Assembly: GCA_017601145.1 (NCBI GenBank)
Contig: JAFNIV010000017.1
Location: 1 to 34,329, forward strand
DNA: 34,329 nt
Direction: 5' to 3'
From: Candidatus Brockarchaeota archaeon
GTDB taxonomy: Archaea > Thermoproteota > EX4484-205 > JAAOZO01
The translations under genes and the position numbers were made by a program. The notes under the pieces were generated by a model. That model had not been told where the DNA came from. It made no database searches and saw only the letters and a list, made by a program, of their open reading frames with translations. This document shows positions 1 through 7,815 of this stretch, piece by piece (within the stretch, counting starts at the first letter, position 1; every line of letters begins with the position of its first letter).

Positions 1-60
1 CGTTATAGAGCTATATAAAGTTAATGTTTATACACAACTGAAAAATACACTATAGAGTTG

Positions 61-72
61 TACTTAAATATT
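61..72 (+). promoter_or_regulatory. TATA box of the GNAT/PIG-L operon
   Basis: TACTTAAATATT is centred about 26 bp before the ATG at 93, the archaeal TATA-to-start-site distance, so the mRNA would be leaderless or nearly so. A purine-rich GGAGAGG lies at 73-79, which is 13 bases from the ATG and rather far for a ribosome site. An upstream imperfect palindrome (TATAGAGCTATA, about 5-16) could be a regulator site, but nothing else supports that. Confidence 0.5.
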
Positions 73-92
73 GGAGAGGTTTCCTTATAGTT

Positions 93-1061
93 ATGAGCGA
101 ATATGAAATAAGCAGCTACGAAGGAGGAGAAGAAGAGGAAATAGTAGGACTTTGGAACGAAGTTTTGTTTAGAGATCCCATTGATATAAGTATATTCGAA
201 AGAAAAATCTTACTTGACCCAAATTTTGATGCTAACGGCCTAAAGCTTGCTAAAGTAAGAGGAGAAATCGTTGGCTTCATAATAACGATAAAAAGAAAGT
301 ATAATTTCTTCTACGAAGGGCTCAATGAAAAGGTTGGCTGGATTTTAGCTATGGGCGTAAAAAACGAGCACAGAAGAAAAGGAATAGGGAGCAAGCTCTT
401 GGAAGAAGGAACAAGTTACTTAATTAACAATGGAGCTAAAGAAATATGGTACTCAACTTATGTGCCGAACTACTTCTTCCCTGGAGTTGATGAAGATGCT
501 TACCCTGAAGGGATAACTTTTCTAGAAAAAAGAGGCTTTAAAAAAGTTTATACTGCATTAGCAATGGATGGAAGTATATGGCCAACCTTAAAGCACCCTG
601 AGAACGTCAGAGAAATTGAAGAAAAACTGAAAAAAGAAGGAATAGAAGTGAAGCCACTAGAAACTAAGTATATATGGAAATTTCTTAAATTTTTGAGAGA
701 AAACTTTTCAGCAGATTGGTATAGACACTCTTTAGAAATGCTTCAAAGGGGATGCGAAAAAGATCAAATTATGATAGCAGTAAAAGATAAAGAAGTAATT
801 GGCTATTGCCAACATTACAACGGAGAGGGCTACGATTGGTACAAACCTGGGGAACATTTTGGGCCTTTTGGAGTAAAGGAAGAATTTAGAGGAAAAGGAA
901 TAGGAACTGTACTTTTTTACAAGATAATGCAAAAAATGAGACAAAGAAACATACATCATACCTTTGTTGTTTGGACTGATGAGGAAGCAAGCCACCTTTA
1001 CTCCAGATTTGGGATGCAGGTAAGCAGAAGGTTTGCAGTTATGAGAAAAATAGCTGGGTGA
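93..1061 (+). CDS. Tandem GNAT N-acetyltransferase
   Basis: This 322-residue protein carries two GNAT folds. The acetyl-CoA pyrophosphate loop (R/Q-x-x-G-x-G/A) appears twice: RRKGIGSKLL near residue 95 and RGKGIGTVLF near residue 264. GNAT enzymes transfer an acetyl group from acetyl-CoA to an amine; the substrate cannot be read from sequence. Both loops are intact, so both domains could bind acetyl-CoA. The stop codon lies 5 bases before the likely ATG of the PIG-L deacetylase gene, so the two are cotranscribed. An acetyltransferase next to an N-deacetylase suggests work on an amino sugar or amino-sugar conjugate. The mycothiol enzyme MshD is also a tandem GNAT, but no other mycothiol genes are seen. 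No signal peptide; cytosolic. Confidence 0.85.
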   Translation: MSEYEISSYEGGEEEEIVGLWNEVLFRDPIDISIFERKILLDPNFDANGLKLAKVRGEIVGFIITIKRKYNFFYEGLNEKVGWILAMGVKNEHRRKGIGSKLLEEGTSYLINNGAKEIWYSTYVPNYFFPGVDEDAYPEGITFLEKRGFKKVYTALAMDGSIWPTLKHPENVREIEEKLKKEGIEVKPLETKYIWKFLKFLRENFSADWYRHSLEMLQRGCEKDQIMIAVKDKEVIGYCQHYNGEGYDWYKPGEHFGPFGVKEEFRGKGIGTVLFYKIMQKMRQRNIHHTFVVWTDEEASHLYSRFGMQVSRRFAVMRKIAG

Positions 1062-1066
1062 GGATA

Positions 1067-1762
1067 ATGAAAAGAATTCTCGTTGTTGGAGCACATGTGG
1101 GAGATGCTGAACTTATGGCAGGCGGAATAATAATAAAACATTCAAAAATAGAAGATGAAATTTTCATAATTCATATGAGCAAAGGAGAAAGAGGTCATCC
1201 TAGTTTATCACCAGAAGAGTATGCAAAGCAAAAAGAAAGAGAAGCTTTAGAAAGCGCAAAAATAATGAAAGCAAAAGTTATCTTTATGCCTTATGAAGAT
1301 GCTTTAATCCCAAACAATGAAGAAGCAAGATTTAAACTTGCAGAAGAAATTAGGAAGATAAGACCAAGCGTAGTAATAACACACTGGGTAGGAAGTTACC
1401 ATAAAGACCATGAAAACACTTCAAGGATTGTAAAGGATGCCATATTCCTTGCTGCGATGAGAGACTTACCAATAGGAGGAGAGACTTACTCCGTAGGTAA
1501 ACTTTACTTCGCTGAGAATTGGGAAGATCCAATTAACTTTATTCCAGAAGTGTATGTTGATATTAGCGAAGTTTTCGAAGAATACAGAAAAGCTATGGAA
1601 GTTCATGAATTTGCCTCGGGAAAATTTTGGGGTTTTAACTACATAGACTACTATACTTCGCTTGCTAGAATTAGAGGAATAGAAGTGAGAACGAAGTATG
1701 CTCAGGCTTTGATGCCAGATAAATCATGGGCATCTTACAGAGAAAAAGTCGATACGCTTTAA
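1067..1762 (+). CDS. PIG-L/LmbE family zinc N-deacetylase (variant motif)
   Basis: PIG-L family enzymes remove acetyl groups from N-acetylglucosamine-type substrates using zinc. The first motif is AHVGDAE (residues 9-15) and the second HKDH (112-115). In MshB the canonical AHPDD supplies zinc ligands His and the last Asp plus a catalytic base from the first Asp. Here the ligand positions (H10, D13, H115) remain, but the base position is Gly, so chemistry may differ or another residue may act. The ORF track begins at GTG 1058, overlapping the upstream stop; I prefer ATG 1067, which has GGGTGAGG just before it. This gives 231 residues. Operon partner of the tandem GNAT gene. The 3' end is followed by convergent dehydrogenase 23 bases away. 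Confidence 0.82.
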   Translation: MKRILVVGAHVGDAELMAGGIIIKHSKIEDEIFIIHMSKGERGHPSLSPEEYAKQKEREALESAKIMKAKVIFMPYEDALIPNNEEARFKLAEEIRKIRPSVVITHWVGSYHKDHENTSRIVKDAIFLAAMRDLPIGGETYSVGKLYFAENWEDPINFIPEVYVDISEVFEEYRKAMEVHEFASGKFWGFNYIDYYTSLARIRGIEVRTKYAQALMPDKSWASYREKVDTL

Positions 1763-1785
1763 GTCTAAAAAAGCTTTATTTAAAC

Positions 1786-2811
1786 TTAGCTTATTTTGAT
1801 AAGAACTTTTAGTGCTTTTTCTTTTTCTTTTGCTGCTGTCTCAAAGGCTTTACTTGCATCTTTAAGCTCAAATATGTGTGTTATAAATGGCTTAACATGT
1901 ACTTTCCCTTTTCTTATTAGTTCAACTGCATCTTCAAAGTCTTCTTTTAAGTACATGAGCGAACCTCTTATGTTTATCTCTCTATCTTGAATTAAACCCG
2001 CGTTAACTTTTGTCTCTTTTCCAAAAACTCCAACAACAGTTATTCGACCACCCTTTCTTACAAGCTCTACTGCCTGTTTAATCGTAGCCTCTATACCAAC
2101 GGCTTCAAATATGACTCCAGCTTCTCTTTCTCCAAATGTTTCACGTAAGTAGTTTTTAGTTAAGTTAAATTCTCTTGAGTTTATTGCAAAGTCAGCTCCA
2201 AGCTGCTTTGCTAACTTTAGCCTAGAGTTAAAGACATCAGTTATCATTACACTTGAAGCACCAACAAACTTTGAAACTTGAGCTAACAAAAGCCCAATTG
2301 TTCCTGCACCTAAAATTAAAACATTCTCTCCAAATAAGCTGCCTGTTACTTTTACAGCATGAATAGCTACTGCTAAAGGTTCAATTAAAGCTGCATCCAT
2401 TAGATCAAAATCATCTGGCAAAGGAACTACCAATTTTGAGTCTACGTTGAACAATTCAGTCATTGCACCATCAACTTGGGCTCCAATAACTTTTAGATTT
2501 TCACAAATGTTGTACCTTCCATTTCTGCAGTTGTAGCACTTACCGCAAGTTAGTTGAGGGATGAATGTGACTTTTTGACCAACTTTAAGACCAGAAACTT
2601 TGCCCCCAAGCTTTTCAACAGTTGCAGAGCATTCGTGTCCAGGTACAATTGGCAAAGAAATAAATGGATGCTCATTAAAATAAGCGTGAACATCGCTTCC
2701 ACATATTCCACAATAGGCTACTTTAAGCCTAACTTCATGATCAGAGGGTTCAGATGGAGAATATTCTTCTAGTTCTACTAGCTCTTTTTCCTTTATCTTA
2801 ACTTTCTTCAT
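1786..2811 (-). CDS. Zinc-dependent alcohol/polyol dehydrogenase (MDR family)
   Basis: Medium-chain dehydrogenase/reductase of 341 residues, resembling the threonine and sorbitol dehydrogenase branch. Catalytic zinc ligands are visible as C37 (CGICGSD) and H59-E60 (PGHE). The structural zinc lobe has C89, C92, C95 and C103 (CGKCYNCRNGRYNIC). The nucleotide-binding Rossmann loop is GAGTIG at 168-173, so it oxidises an alcohol with NAD(P). The substrate (sorbitol, threonine, butanediol or similar) cannot be fixed from sequence. It stands alone on the minus strand, tail to tail with the PIG-L gene, and follows the M24 peptidase gene in the same direction with only 35 bases between them, so the two may be cotranscribed. 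Confidence 0.88.
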   Translation of the reverse strand: MKKVKIKEKELVELEEYSPSEPSDHEVRLKVAYCGICGSDVHAYFNEHPFISLPIVPGHECSATVEKLGGKVSGLKVGQKVTFIPQLTCGKCYNCRNGRYNICENLKVIGAQVDGAMTELFNVDSKLVVPLPDDFDLMDAALIEPLAVAIHAVKVTGSLFGENVLILGAGTIGLLLAQVSKFVGASSVMITDVFNSRLKLAKQLGADFAINSREFNLTKNYLRETFGEREAGVIFEAVGIEATIKQAVELVRKGGRITVVGVFGKETKVNAGLIQDREINIRGSLMYLKEDFEDAVELIRKGKVHVKPFITHIFELKDASKAFETAAKEKEKALKVLIKIS

Positions 2812-2846
2812 GAACTGACTAATCCAGAAGAGAAATAAAAACCTTT

Positions 2847-4004
2847 TTAAAACTCTAATGGAACATTCCCAAGCTTAATGCCTTTATCCTTAGTCGCTAA
2901 AACTACGTCTTCTATTCTTATTCCAAAATTAGGACCATAGGCTCCAGGTTCTATAGTAAAAGTTGAATTTGCTTTTATTATATCATTAGAGAAAGGATGC
3001 AAGTTTGGAGGTTCATGGAGTCTAAATCCGACACCATGTCCAAGTCTATGATTGAACTCACTTGTTATTCCTTTTGAAGCTAAAAAATTTCTTGCTATGG
3101 AGTCAACTTCACTTGCTTTTGAACCAGCTTTAGCTTCAAGTACTGCTTTTTCAGTTGCTTCGTAGATAGCATTATATATACTTTTTAATCTTTCTTCTGG
3201 TTCTCCTAAGAACCACGTTCTAGTTATATCTGACCAAAATCCATCAGCGTAAGTATTGAGTTCTATTAAAATTGATTCACCTTTTTTTATCTTTTTATCT
3301 GAAGAAATATCAAAAGGCAAGTATGCCTCCGAACCATTAACTCCAGACATAACAAAAGCAAACCCTCTAACTCTTTTAACTCCCTTATATCCTATTCCTT
3401 TTGAGTAAATTTCTGATTCTATAGTTGAAGCTAATTCAGCTTCTGATACGCCTTCTCTTAGTGAAGAGAAACCAGCTTCTAAGCCAAATGCAGCTATCTC
3501 GCAAGCCACTTTTATTTTTTCAATCTCTTCTTCATCTTTAACCTCTCTTAGTTCTTGAAGCTCACTTGAAAAATCAACTAATGTTCCATTTGTTAATTTC
3601 CTTAGTAACTCAAATGTTGGAAAATTTGCAAAAGAAACTTCACCTCCAGAATGAAGAGATGCTATAGTTTCAAAAGATAACTCACAACCAATTCTAGAGT
3701 TTTCTCTTATTTTTGAATTCTCTAAGAACGACTTAATTTTCTTGTAAGGATTAAAAACTTCACTTAAGCTTTCTCTATTTAGCCATTCAATTTCATCTGC
3801 CTCTTTACCAGTTATGAACTTAATTTCACTATCTGGAACCAACAATCTTGAACTTCCGTCACTTTTAACTACGAGTAACGACCATCCAATTACTGGCCAA
3901 TATCCAGTTGCAAAGAGTATGTTTTCTGCATTCCTTATAACAATTGCATCAACACTAACTTTTTTCATCCTTTCAAGTAAAGCATTTAACTTATTTTTCT
4001 TCAT
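2847..4004 (-). CDS. M24 family metallopeptidase (Xaa-Pro aminopeptidase-like)
   Basis: Pita-bread fold peptidase that removes N-terminal residues, typically next to proline, using two metal ions. All five metal ligands are visible: D254 and D259 (ADGFWSDITRTW), H323 (GHGVGF), E352 (TIEPG) and E365 (IRIED). An N-terminal creatinase-like domain occupies about residues 1-150. The ORF track starts at 4115, overlapping the divergent gene at 4102, but the first 37 residues are an unlikely hydrophobic stretch. ATG 4004 is preceded by AAAAGGGT and by a TATA element about 27 bp upstream, giving the usual length of 385 residues. No signal peptide, so cytosolic peptide turnover is likely. Confidence 0.88.
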   Translation of the reverse strand: MKKNKLNALLERMKKVSVDAIVIRNAENILFATGYWPVIGWSLLVVKSDGSSRLLVPDSEIKFITGKEADEIEWLNRESLSEVFNPYKKIKSFLENSKIRENSRIGCELSFETIASLHSGGEVSFANFPTFELLRKLTNGTLVDFSSELQELREVKDEEEIEKIKVACEIAAFGLEAGFSSLREGVSEAELASTIESEIYSKGIGYKGVKRVRGFAFVMSGVNGSEAYLPFDISSDKKIKKGESILIELNTYADGFWSDITRTWFLGEPEERLKSIYNAIYEATEKAVLEAKAGSKASEVDSIARNFLASKGITSEFNHRLGHGVGFRLHEPPNLHPFSNDIIKANSTFTIEPGAYGPNFGIRIEDVVLATKDKGIKLGNVPLEF

Positions 4005-4101
4005 ACCCTTTTTAATCAAATAAAGCAACTTATAACCTTTTACATTTACTAAAAGAATTATAATAAGTTTTAAATCCTTAAGACGTCTATAACTTAAGAT
4101 T
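4005..4101. promoter_or_regulatory. Divergent promoter region between M24 peptidase and MDR genes
   Basis: The 97-bp spacer carries a TATA element for each direction. On the plus strand AGTTTTAAATCC (4066-4077) is centred about 30 bp before ATG 4102. On the minus strand GGTTATAAGTTG (about 4026-4037) is about 27 bp before ATG 4004. Both transcripts would be near leaderless. Confidence 0.5.
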
Positions 4102-5175
4102 ATGAGAGCAGTCATATTAAAAGGTCCAAAAGAAATTCAAATGATAGAAATCCCAAAACCAAGTCCAAAGGAAGATGAAGTATTAATAAAAGTTAAAGCA
4201 GTAGGGATATGTGGAAGTGATATTAGGTATTTCTTAGGAGAGAATCCTTGGGCTTTGCATACTTTAGGAAAAGACATTAAAGAGACTAAGAGTTTCATAT
4301 TGGGGCATGAGGTCTCAGGAGAAATCGTTGAAGTAGGAGAGTGGATAAGTAAGAATAGAATTGGAGAAAGAGTTGGAATAATAGCATTTAAAGGATGCGA
4401 AGAATGCTACTACTGCAGAAGAAACTTACCAAACTTATGCGAAAAAACATTACACATTGGACACGATGGGAGGTGGGGCAACATTGAGTACCCTCCTGGT
4501 GGTTATGCAGACTATATGCAAATATGGTCAGATAAAGCACACATAATTCCTGAAAACATAAGCTACGAAGAGGCAACACAATTAGATGGTCTTGCCGTAG
4601 CCGTGCATGCAAATAAGGTAGCTAATGTTAAACCAGGAGATAGTGTACTAGTAATAGGAACAAGCGCAATTGGACTAATGCTTCTTCAAGTTGCAAAGGC
4701 TAGAGGAGCTGTGAGTATTATAGCAGTTGACACATGGGACCTTCCTTTAAAACTAGCTGAGGAATTAGGAGCAGATTATATCATTAATGCAAAACATCAA
4801 AGAGTTATCGAAGAAGTACTAAAGATTACTAGAGGATTAGGAGTTAATGTTGTATTTGATACTGTTGGAAAGAGCGAAACCATAAAAGAAGGAATAGCAT
4901 CCTTAGCAAGAGCAGGAAGGCTAGTTATGCTTGCTGTTACAACAGAAAGAATTGAACTTAGCTTAACAGATATTAGTGGAGAAAGAATGATTACCAGCTC
5001 AGCAAACAACCAATATGAAGACTATCCTGTTGCTGTAGATTTGCTTGCTAATAACATAGTAAAGGTAAAGCCCTTTATAACGCATGTTATGAAGTTAGAT
5101 GAGTATAAAGAAGCTTTTAATATCTTATTGGAAAAAGAAAAATACAATGCAATAAAAATAGTCTTAAAACCTTAA
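4102..5175 (+). CDS. Zinc-dependent alcohol dehydrogenase (MDR family), second copy
   Basis: A 357-residue medium-chain dehydrogenase clearly different from the one at 1786-2811. Catalytic zinc ligands are C37 (GICGSD) and H69-E70 (LGHEVSG); structural zinc cysteines are C99, C102, C105 and C113. An insertion of about ten residues (around 48-63) separates the two catalytic ligands compared with the first copy. The Rossmann loop is IGTSAIG, a variant of GxGxxG in which the second glycine is serine. The likely role is NAD(P)-dependent oxidation of a polyol or sugar acid; the substrate is unknown. It is transcribed divergently from the M24 peptidase gene with its own TATA box, and its tail faces the luciferase-like gene. 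Confidence 0.87.
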   Translation: MRAVILKGPKEIQMIEIPKPSPKEDEVLIKVKAVGICGSDIRYFLGENPWALHTLGKDIKETKSFILGHEVSGEIVEVGEWISKNRIGERVGIIAFKGCEECYYCRRNLPNLCEKTLHIGHDGRWGNIEYPPGGYADYMQIWSDKAHIIPENISYEEATQLDGLAVAVHANKVANVKPGDSVLVIGTSAIGLMLLQVAKARGAVSIIAVDTWDLPLKLAEELGADYIINAKHQRVIEEVLKITRGLGVNVVFDTVGKSETIKEGIASLARAGRLVMLAVTTERIELSLTDISGERMITSSANNQYEDYPVAVDLLANNIVKVKPFITHVMKLDEYKEAFNILLEKEKYNAIKIVLKP

Positions 5176-5207
5176 ATGCTTAATAAAAATAGAAAAACAA
5201 TAAAAGA

Positions 5208-6230
5208 TTATGTTATTTGCTCTTTTATAACTGGAATTACCTTTTCACTGTATATTTTTATTCCTTCATGAGAATTTTCTAATGGCATAAAATGGAGAAC
5301 AAAATGATGAACGCCTGCTTTAACAAACTTTATGACTCCCTCTATGCAATCTTCAACATTGCCCACGACAGCCCCGTATCTTACTTTCATTCCATGTGGT
5401 AATTGAACTTCAGTATTATAGGATACAATTTTGTCTATTGGATCACCAAACCATTTTTCAAGAACAGCTTTACCTTGCATATAAGCTTCTTCTCTAGATA
5501 AGCTAATAGAAGTGAAAAGCTCATAACCAACATCAAAACTTTCTAATTTAATTCCCCACTCTTCAAACTTTTCTAATCTCTCTTTTAAGTCTTCCACATT
5601 AAGTGGAGGAGCAAGCCATCCATCGGAGTGTTTCGATAGTTCTATTGCTTTGTAACCAACGCCTCCGAACCATATCTTTGGCCTTGGTTTTTGAATTGGT
5701 TTTGGCCATAACTGACCTCCTTTCATCGAATAAAATTCACCCTTGTGATTAACAACTGGTAATGTCCAGAATTTCTTTATTACTTCTATAGCTTCAGCAG
5801 TTCTTCTTAATCTAGTCGCTGTATCTTCCCATTTAAAGCCATAACCTTCAAACTCATCTTTCCTCCATCCTGCACCAATTCCAAGAATTAGTCTTCCATT
5901 TGAGATTATGTCTATAGTTGCAGTAACCTTTGCTAACAGTGCAGGATTTCTAAAAGGTGCACTTAGAACACTTGTACCTATGTAAATCTTTTTAGTTTGA
6001 GCAGCTAAAGCTGAAAGAGTAGTAGTTGATTCAAGAATGTTTAGAGACTTCTCAACTTTTTCAACACTATCAAAAGCATGTAAATGATCAACAGCCCAGA
6101 CTGAATCCATTCCTACATCTTCAACTAGTTTTGTTACCTTTAAGTTGTATTCATAAAGTTCTCGCGCATCTAGAGTTTTACTAAAAGTTGGGAGATAAAT
6201 TCCAAACTTAAGCTTCTCATCTTGAACCAT
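5208..6230 (-). CDS. LLM-class flavin/F420-dependent oxidoreductase
   Basis: TIM-barrel enzyme of the bacterial-luciferase-like superfamily, 340 residues. The N-terminal strand KFGIYLPTF, the WAVDHLHAF segment and RLILGIGAGW with the following basic EFEGYG region are typical. RPKIWFGGVG and the following SDGWLAPP match the C-terminal part of the fold. In archaea many members use coenzyme F420 to oxidise alcohols or reduce imines, others use FMN; I cannot tell which. ATG 6230 is preceded by TATA element GTTTATATTTC about 31 bp away. A tnpB-type relic ends about 15 bp upstream of that TATA box and points at this gene, so read-through from its promoter is possible. Confidence 0.85.
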   Translation of the reverse strand: MVQDEKLKFGIYLPTFSKTLDARELYEYNLKVTKLVEDVGMDSVWAVDHLHAFDSVEKVEKSLNILESTTTLSALAAQTKKIYIGTSVLSAPFRNPALLAKVTATIDIISNGRLILGIGAGWRKDEFEGYGFKWEDTATRLRRTAEAIEVIKKFWTLPVVNHKGEFYSMKGGQLWPKPIQKPRPKIWFGGVGYKAIELSKHSDGWLAPPLNVEDLKERLEKFEEWGIKLESFDVGYELFTSISLSREEAYMQGKAVLEKWFGDPIDKIVSYNTEVQLPHGMKVRYGAVVGNVEDCIEGVIKFVKAGVHHFVLHFMPLENSHEGIKIYSEKVIPVIKEQIT

Positions 6231-6255
6231 TGCAACTTGATAAAGATAAGAAAGG

Positions 6256-6266
6256 AAATATAAACT
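6256..6266 (-). promoter_or_regulatory. TATA box of the LLM oxidoreductase gene
   Basis: On the minus strand GTTTATATTTC is centred about 31 bp before the ATG at 6230, predicting a leaderless transcript. The transposon relic ends immediately upstream, so the insertion left the core promoter intact but replaced whatever lay 5' of it. Confidence 0.45.
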
Positions 6267-6280
6267 TTTTAAGACTCCTT

Positions 6281-6550
6281 AGAGTGACTTCCTCCCCACC
6301 CTTACGGATGGGGCTTCCAAGTTTCGTTCAACCCGTCTCTCACGAGAGCGGTGTTTCATGGAAGCTTGCGAGGTTGCCTCCTTTACTTACTCATGGAGCT
6401 TTCACGGTCACCGACCAACACTCCACGAGCTTACTCCGCATTGAAGCGGAGCGGAGGCTTATGGGCGCAGTCACAGAGTGACTGGTTCACTCCAGTCGCA
6501 CCCCGTCAAGGAGCATATAGCTCCAAGACCTCTCAACGCCGAAGCGTCAA
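6281..6550 (-). ncRNA. Predicted omega-RNA-like structured transcript of element 1
   Basis: TATA element AACTTAAATA (6571-6580, minus) predicts a start near 6548. The RNA would contain GACGC-UUCG-GCGUU, GGAGC-AUAUA-GCUCC, CAGUCAC-AGA-GUGACUG, CUCCGC-(6 nt)-GCGGAG and CUCU-CGUG-AGAG. The terminal CCCCAUCC-GUAA-GGGUGGGG is an eight-pair stem capped by a GNRA tetraloop. UUCG and GNRA loops and the U-G pair in the last stem are formed only on the minus strand, which sets the direction. In TnpB systems the omega-RNA comes from exactly this 3' part and carries a guide copied from sequence just past the right end. Expression is not shown by sequence alone. Confidence 0.5.
6471..6548 (-). pseudogene. 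tnpB C-terminal remnant in element 1
   Basis: A 25-codon open stretch encodes DASALRGLGAICSLTG and ends at TGA 6471-6473. It recalls the region just after the last RuvC motif of TnpB, where proteins commonly read NAS..NI..RGLG. Everything upstream, including the RuvC active site and zinc ribbon, is gone. The similarity is short, so this identification rests mainly on its place within the element. Confidence 0.4.
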
Positions 6551-6683
6551 AAACACTTAAGCATTAGGAGTATTTAAGTTTAACGCAATTCATCCCCATG
6601 CGTAAGCGTGGGGTCTTCTTGCGAGGTATGAGATAAAGTCCTTACTTTCTTATCGATTTTAAATCTTGCATATTAAAGTCTAG

Positions 6684-7787
6684 CTAAGAATAAGAAATAG
6701 AAACTAGAACGTCACCATCCCAAGAAAATTTAATTCTGTTCCTTTTTAGACCTAAGTTTTTCTGCAACACATAACCAACAACAATTGGGAGAGAGACAGT
6801 TGGTTCAACGTAAGCTGTTGCCCTAGTAGCTTTTTTACTTATTTTGCCCCAAGAGGTAGCCTCTTCAAGCGTGCTTCCACTTAGTCCACCCCAATGTGGA
6901 ACATCGGTAGTTAACTGAAAAGCATAAGAATGCCCACCAGTATCGACGGAGAAAATATAACTCATAACTACAGAATCGTTTATGAAGTTCTTTGGAACGC
7001 CTCCAGCTACGTAAATTGCGGCAGTTTTTTTCGATTTTACAACTATTTGAGTTAGTTCATAGTTATCCCTTATAGAGTCTATAAATACTCTTTCTTTTCC
7101 ATTTATTTTTGCCCAATGGTAATGCGCTGTTAAGCCTATTCCTATGCTACTATCGTTTATTGCTGGAGAAAAAACTGGGATTTCCCTTTTTGAAGCAGTA
7201 TAAAGAATCGAGTTTTCATCGTTTAGCTTTTTACCTAGAAGGTAAAGGAATTCTCTACTTGAATAACCTCTTGGTTCTAATAAATCAGCAAATTTTCCGA
7301 TCCAAGTATCAGTTTCTATGAACTTTTCTTCATCGACGTAAGTATCATAGATCCTATCGATTAGTAAGTCTCTTAATTTGGCATCATCTGCATTTGGAGA
7401 ACCAACGTAATGCTTATAGCCTCTAGCTTGATAAATATCTTGGTATAGAATTGCACCCGTTGAAACTACAACGTCTACTAAGTTATACTCGATCATATCT
7501 CTTATAACTTTTCTTAAACCTCCCGCGATAAGAGGACCTGCTAACCCCAAAAACACAGTTGGTCTATCTTTGTCTGTGAGCATATTCTCAAAAACTTCTG
7601 CGCATTTGCCTATATTTCTAGCTTGAATAGACATGTACTTGAATGATTCAACTAAGTCTTCAATACTTTTTACCGAAGTTAAATCTATACTCTTCACCTC
7701 TTTACTTAATAGTTTTCTCTTTGCTACTCTTTCTTCTTCACCTAATGTTTTAGGTAAGTATATTCTATTATTGCTTTTCTTGTTCAT
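6684..7787 (-). CDS. dys: Deoxyhypusine synthase
   Basis: Transfers an aminobutyl group from spermidine to one lysine of translation factor aIF5A, the first step of hypusine formation, using NAD. The 367-residue protein has the family landmarks: GLAGPLIAGGLRK, DVVVSTGA, VAGGVPKNF near 260, DTGGHSYAFQ, and GGLSGSTLEEATSWGKI containing the catalytic lysine K315. YVEPTVSLPIVVGYV follows. The gene starts at ATG 7787 and is the first of the minus-strand block upstream of element 1. aIF5A itself is not in the window. The 3' end lies about 50 bp from the left end of element 1, so the insertion did not damage it. Confidence 0.96.
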   Translation of the reverse strand: MNKKSNNRIYLPKTLGEEERVAKRKLLSKEVKSIDLTSVKSIEDLVESFKYMSIQARNIGKCAEVFENMLTDKDRPTVFLGLAGPLIAGGLRKVIRDMIEYNLVDVVVSTGAILYQDIYQARGYKHYVGSPNADDAKLRDLLIDRIYDTYVDEEKFIETDTWIGKFADLLEPRGYSSREFLYLLGKKLNDENSILYTASKREIPVFSPAINDSSIGIGLTAHYHWAKINGKERVFIDSIRDNYELTQIVVKSKKTAAIYVAGGVPKNFINDSVVMSYIFSVDTGGHSYAFQLTTDVPHWGGLSGSTLEEATSWGKISKKATRATAYVEPTVSLPIVVGYVLQKNLGLKRNRIKFSWDGDVLVSISYS

Positions 7788-7815
7788 TTAAGTCTAATTA
7801 CTAAAAAAGGGTTAT

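Larger units (their letters stand above)
6281..6632 (-). mobile_element. tnpB-type IS200/IS605 relic, internally deleted (element 1)
   Basis: About 350 bp far richer in G+C than its neighbours. Read on the minus strand it starts with a left end carrying a subterminal palindrome (CCCCACGC/GCATGGGG) and GGGGATGAA, as in tnpB-only archaeal elements. A promoter (GTTAAACTTAAATAC), a short tnpB 3' tail and several hairpins follow. It closes with a right-end palindrome CCCCATCC-GTAA-GGGTGGGG. Neither tnpA nor the bulk of tnpB is present, so it cannot move by itself; such short forms are known as palindrome-associated or non-autonomous derivatives. Exact ends are estimates, because IS200/IS605 insertions leave no target duplication. 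Confidence 0.72.

Noticed and set aside
4005-4115. N-terminal extension of the M24 peptidase from 4115
   Set aside because: It overlaps the divergent gene and covers both TATA elements; family length and the upstream signal favour ATG 4004.
1786-5175. Two zinc dehydrogenases as a recent duplication
   Set aside because: They differ in length, insertions and Rossmann loop (GAGTIG versus GTSAIG), so they are distant paralogues rather than a local duplication.
6230-6560. Plus-strand ORFs 6230..6481 and 6351..6560
   Set aside because: They lie in the antisense of the structured tnpB relic, have no recognisable domain, and arise from its higher G+C content and lack of stops.
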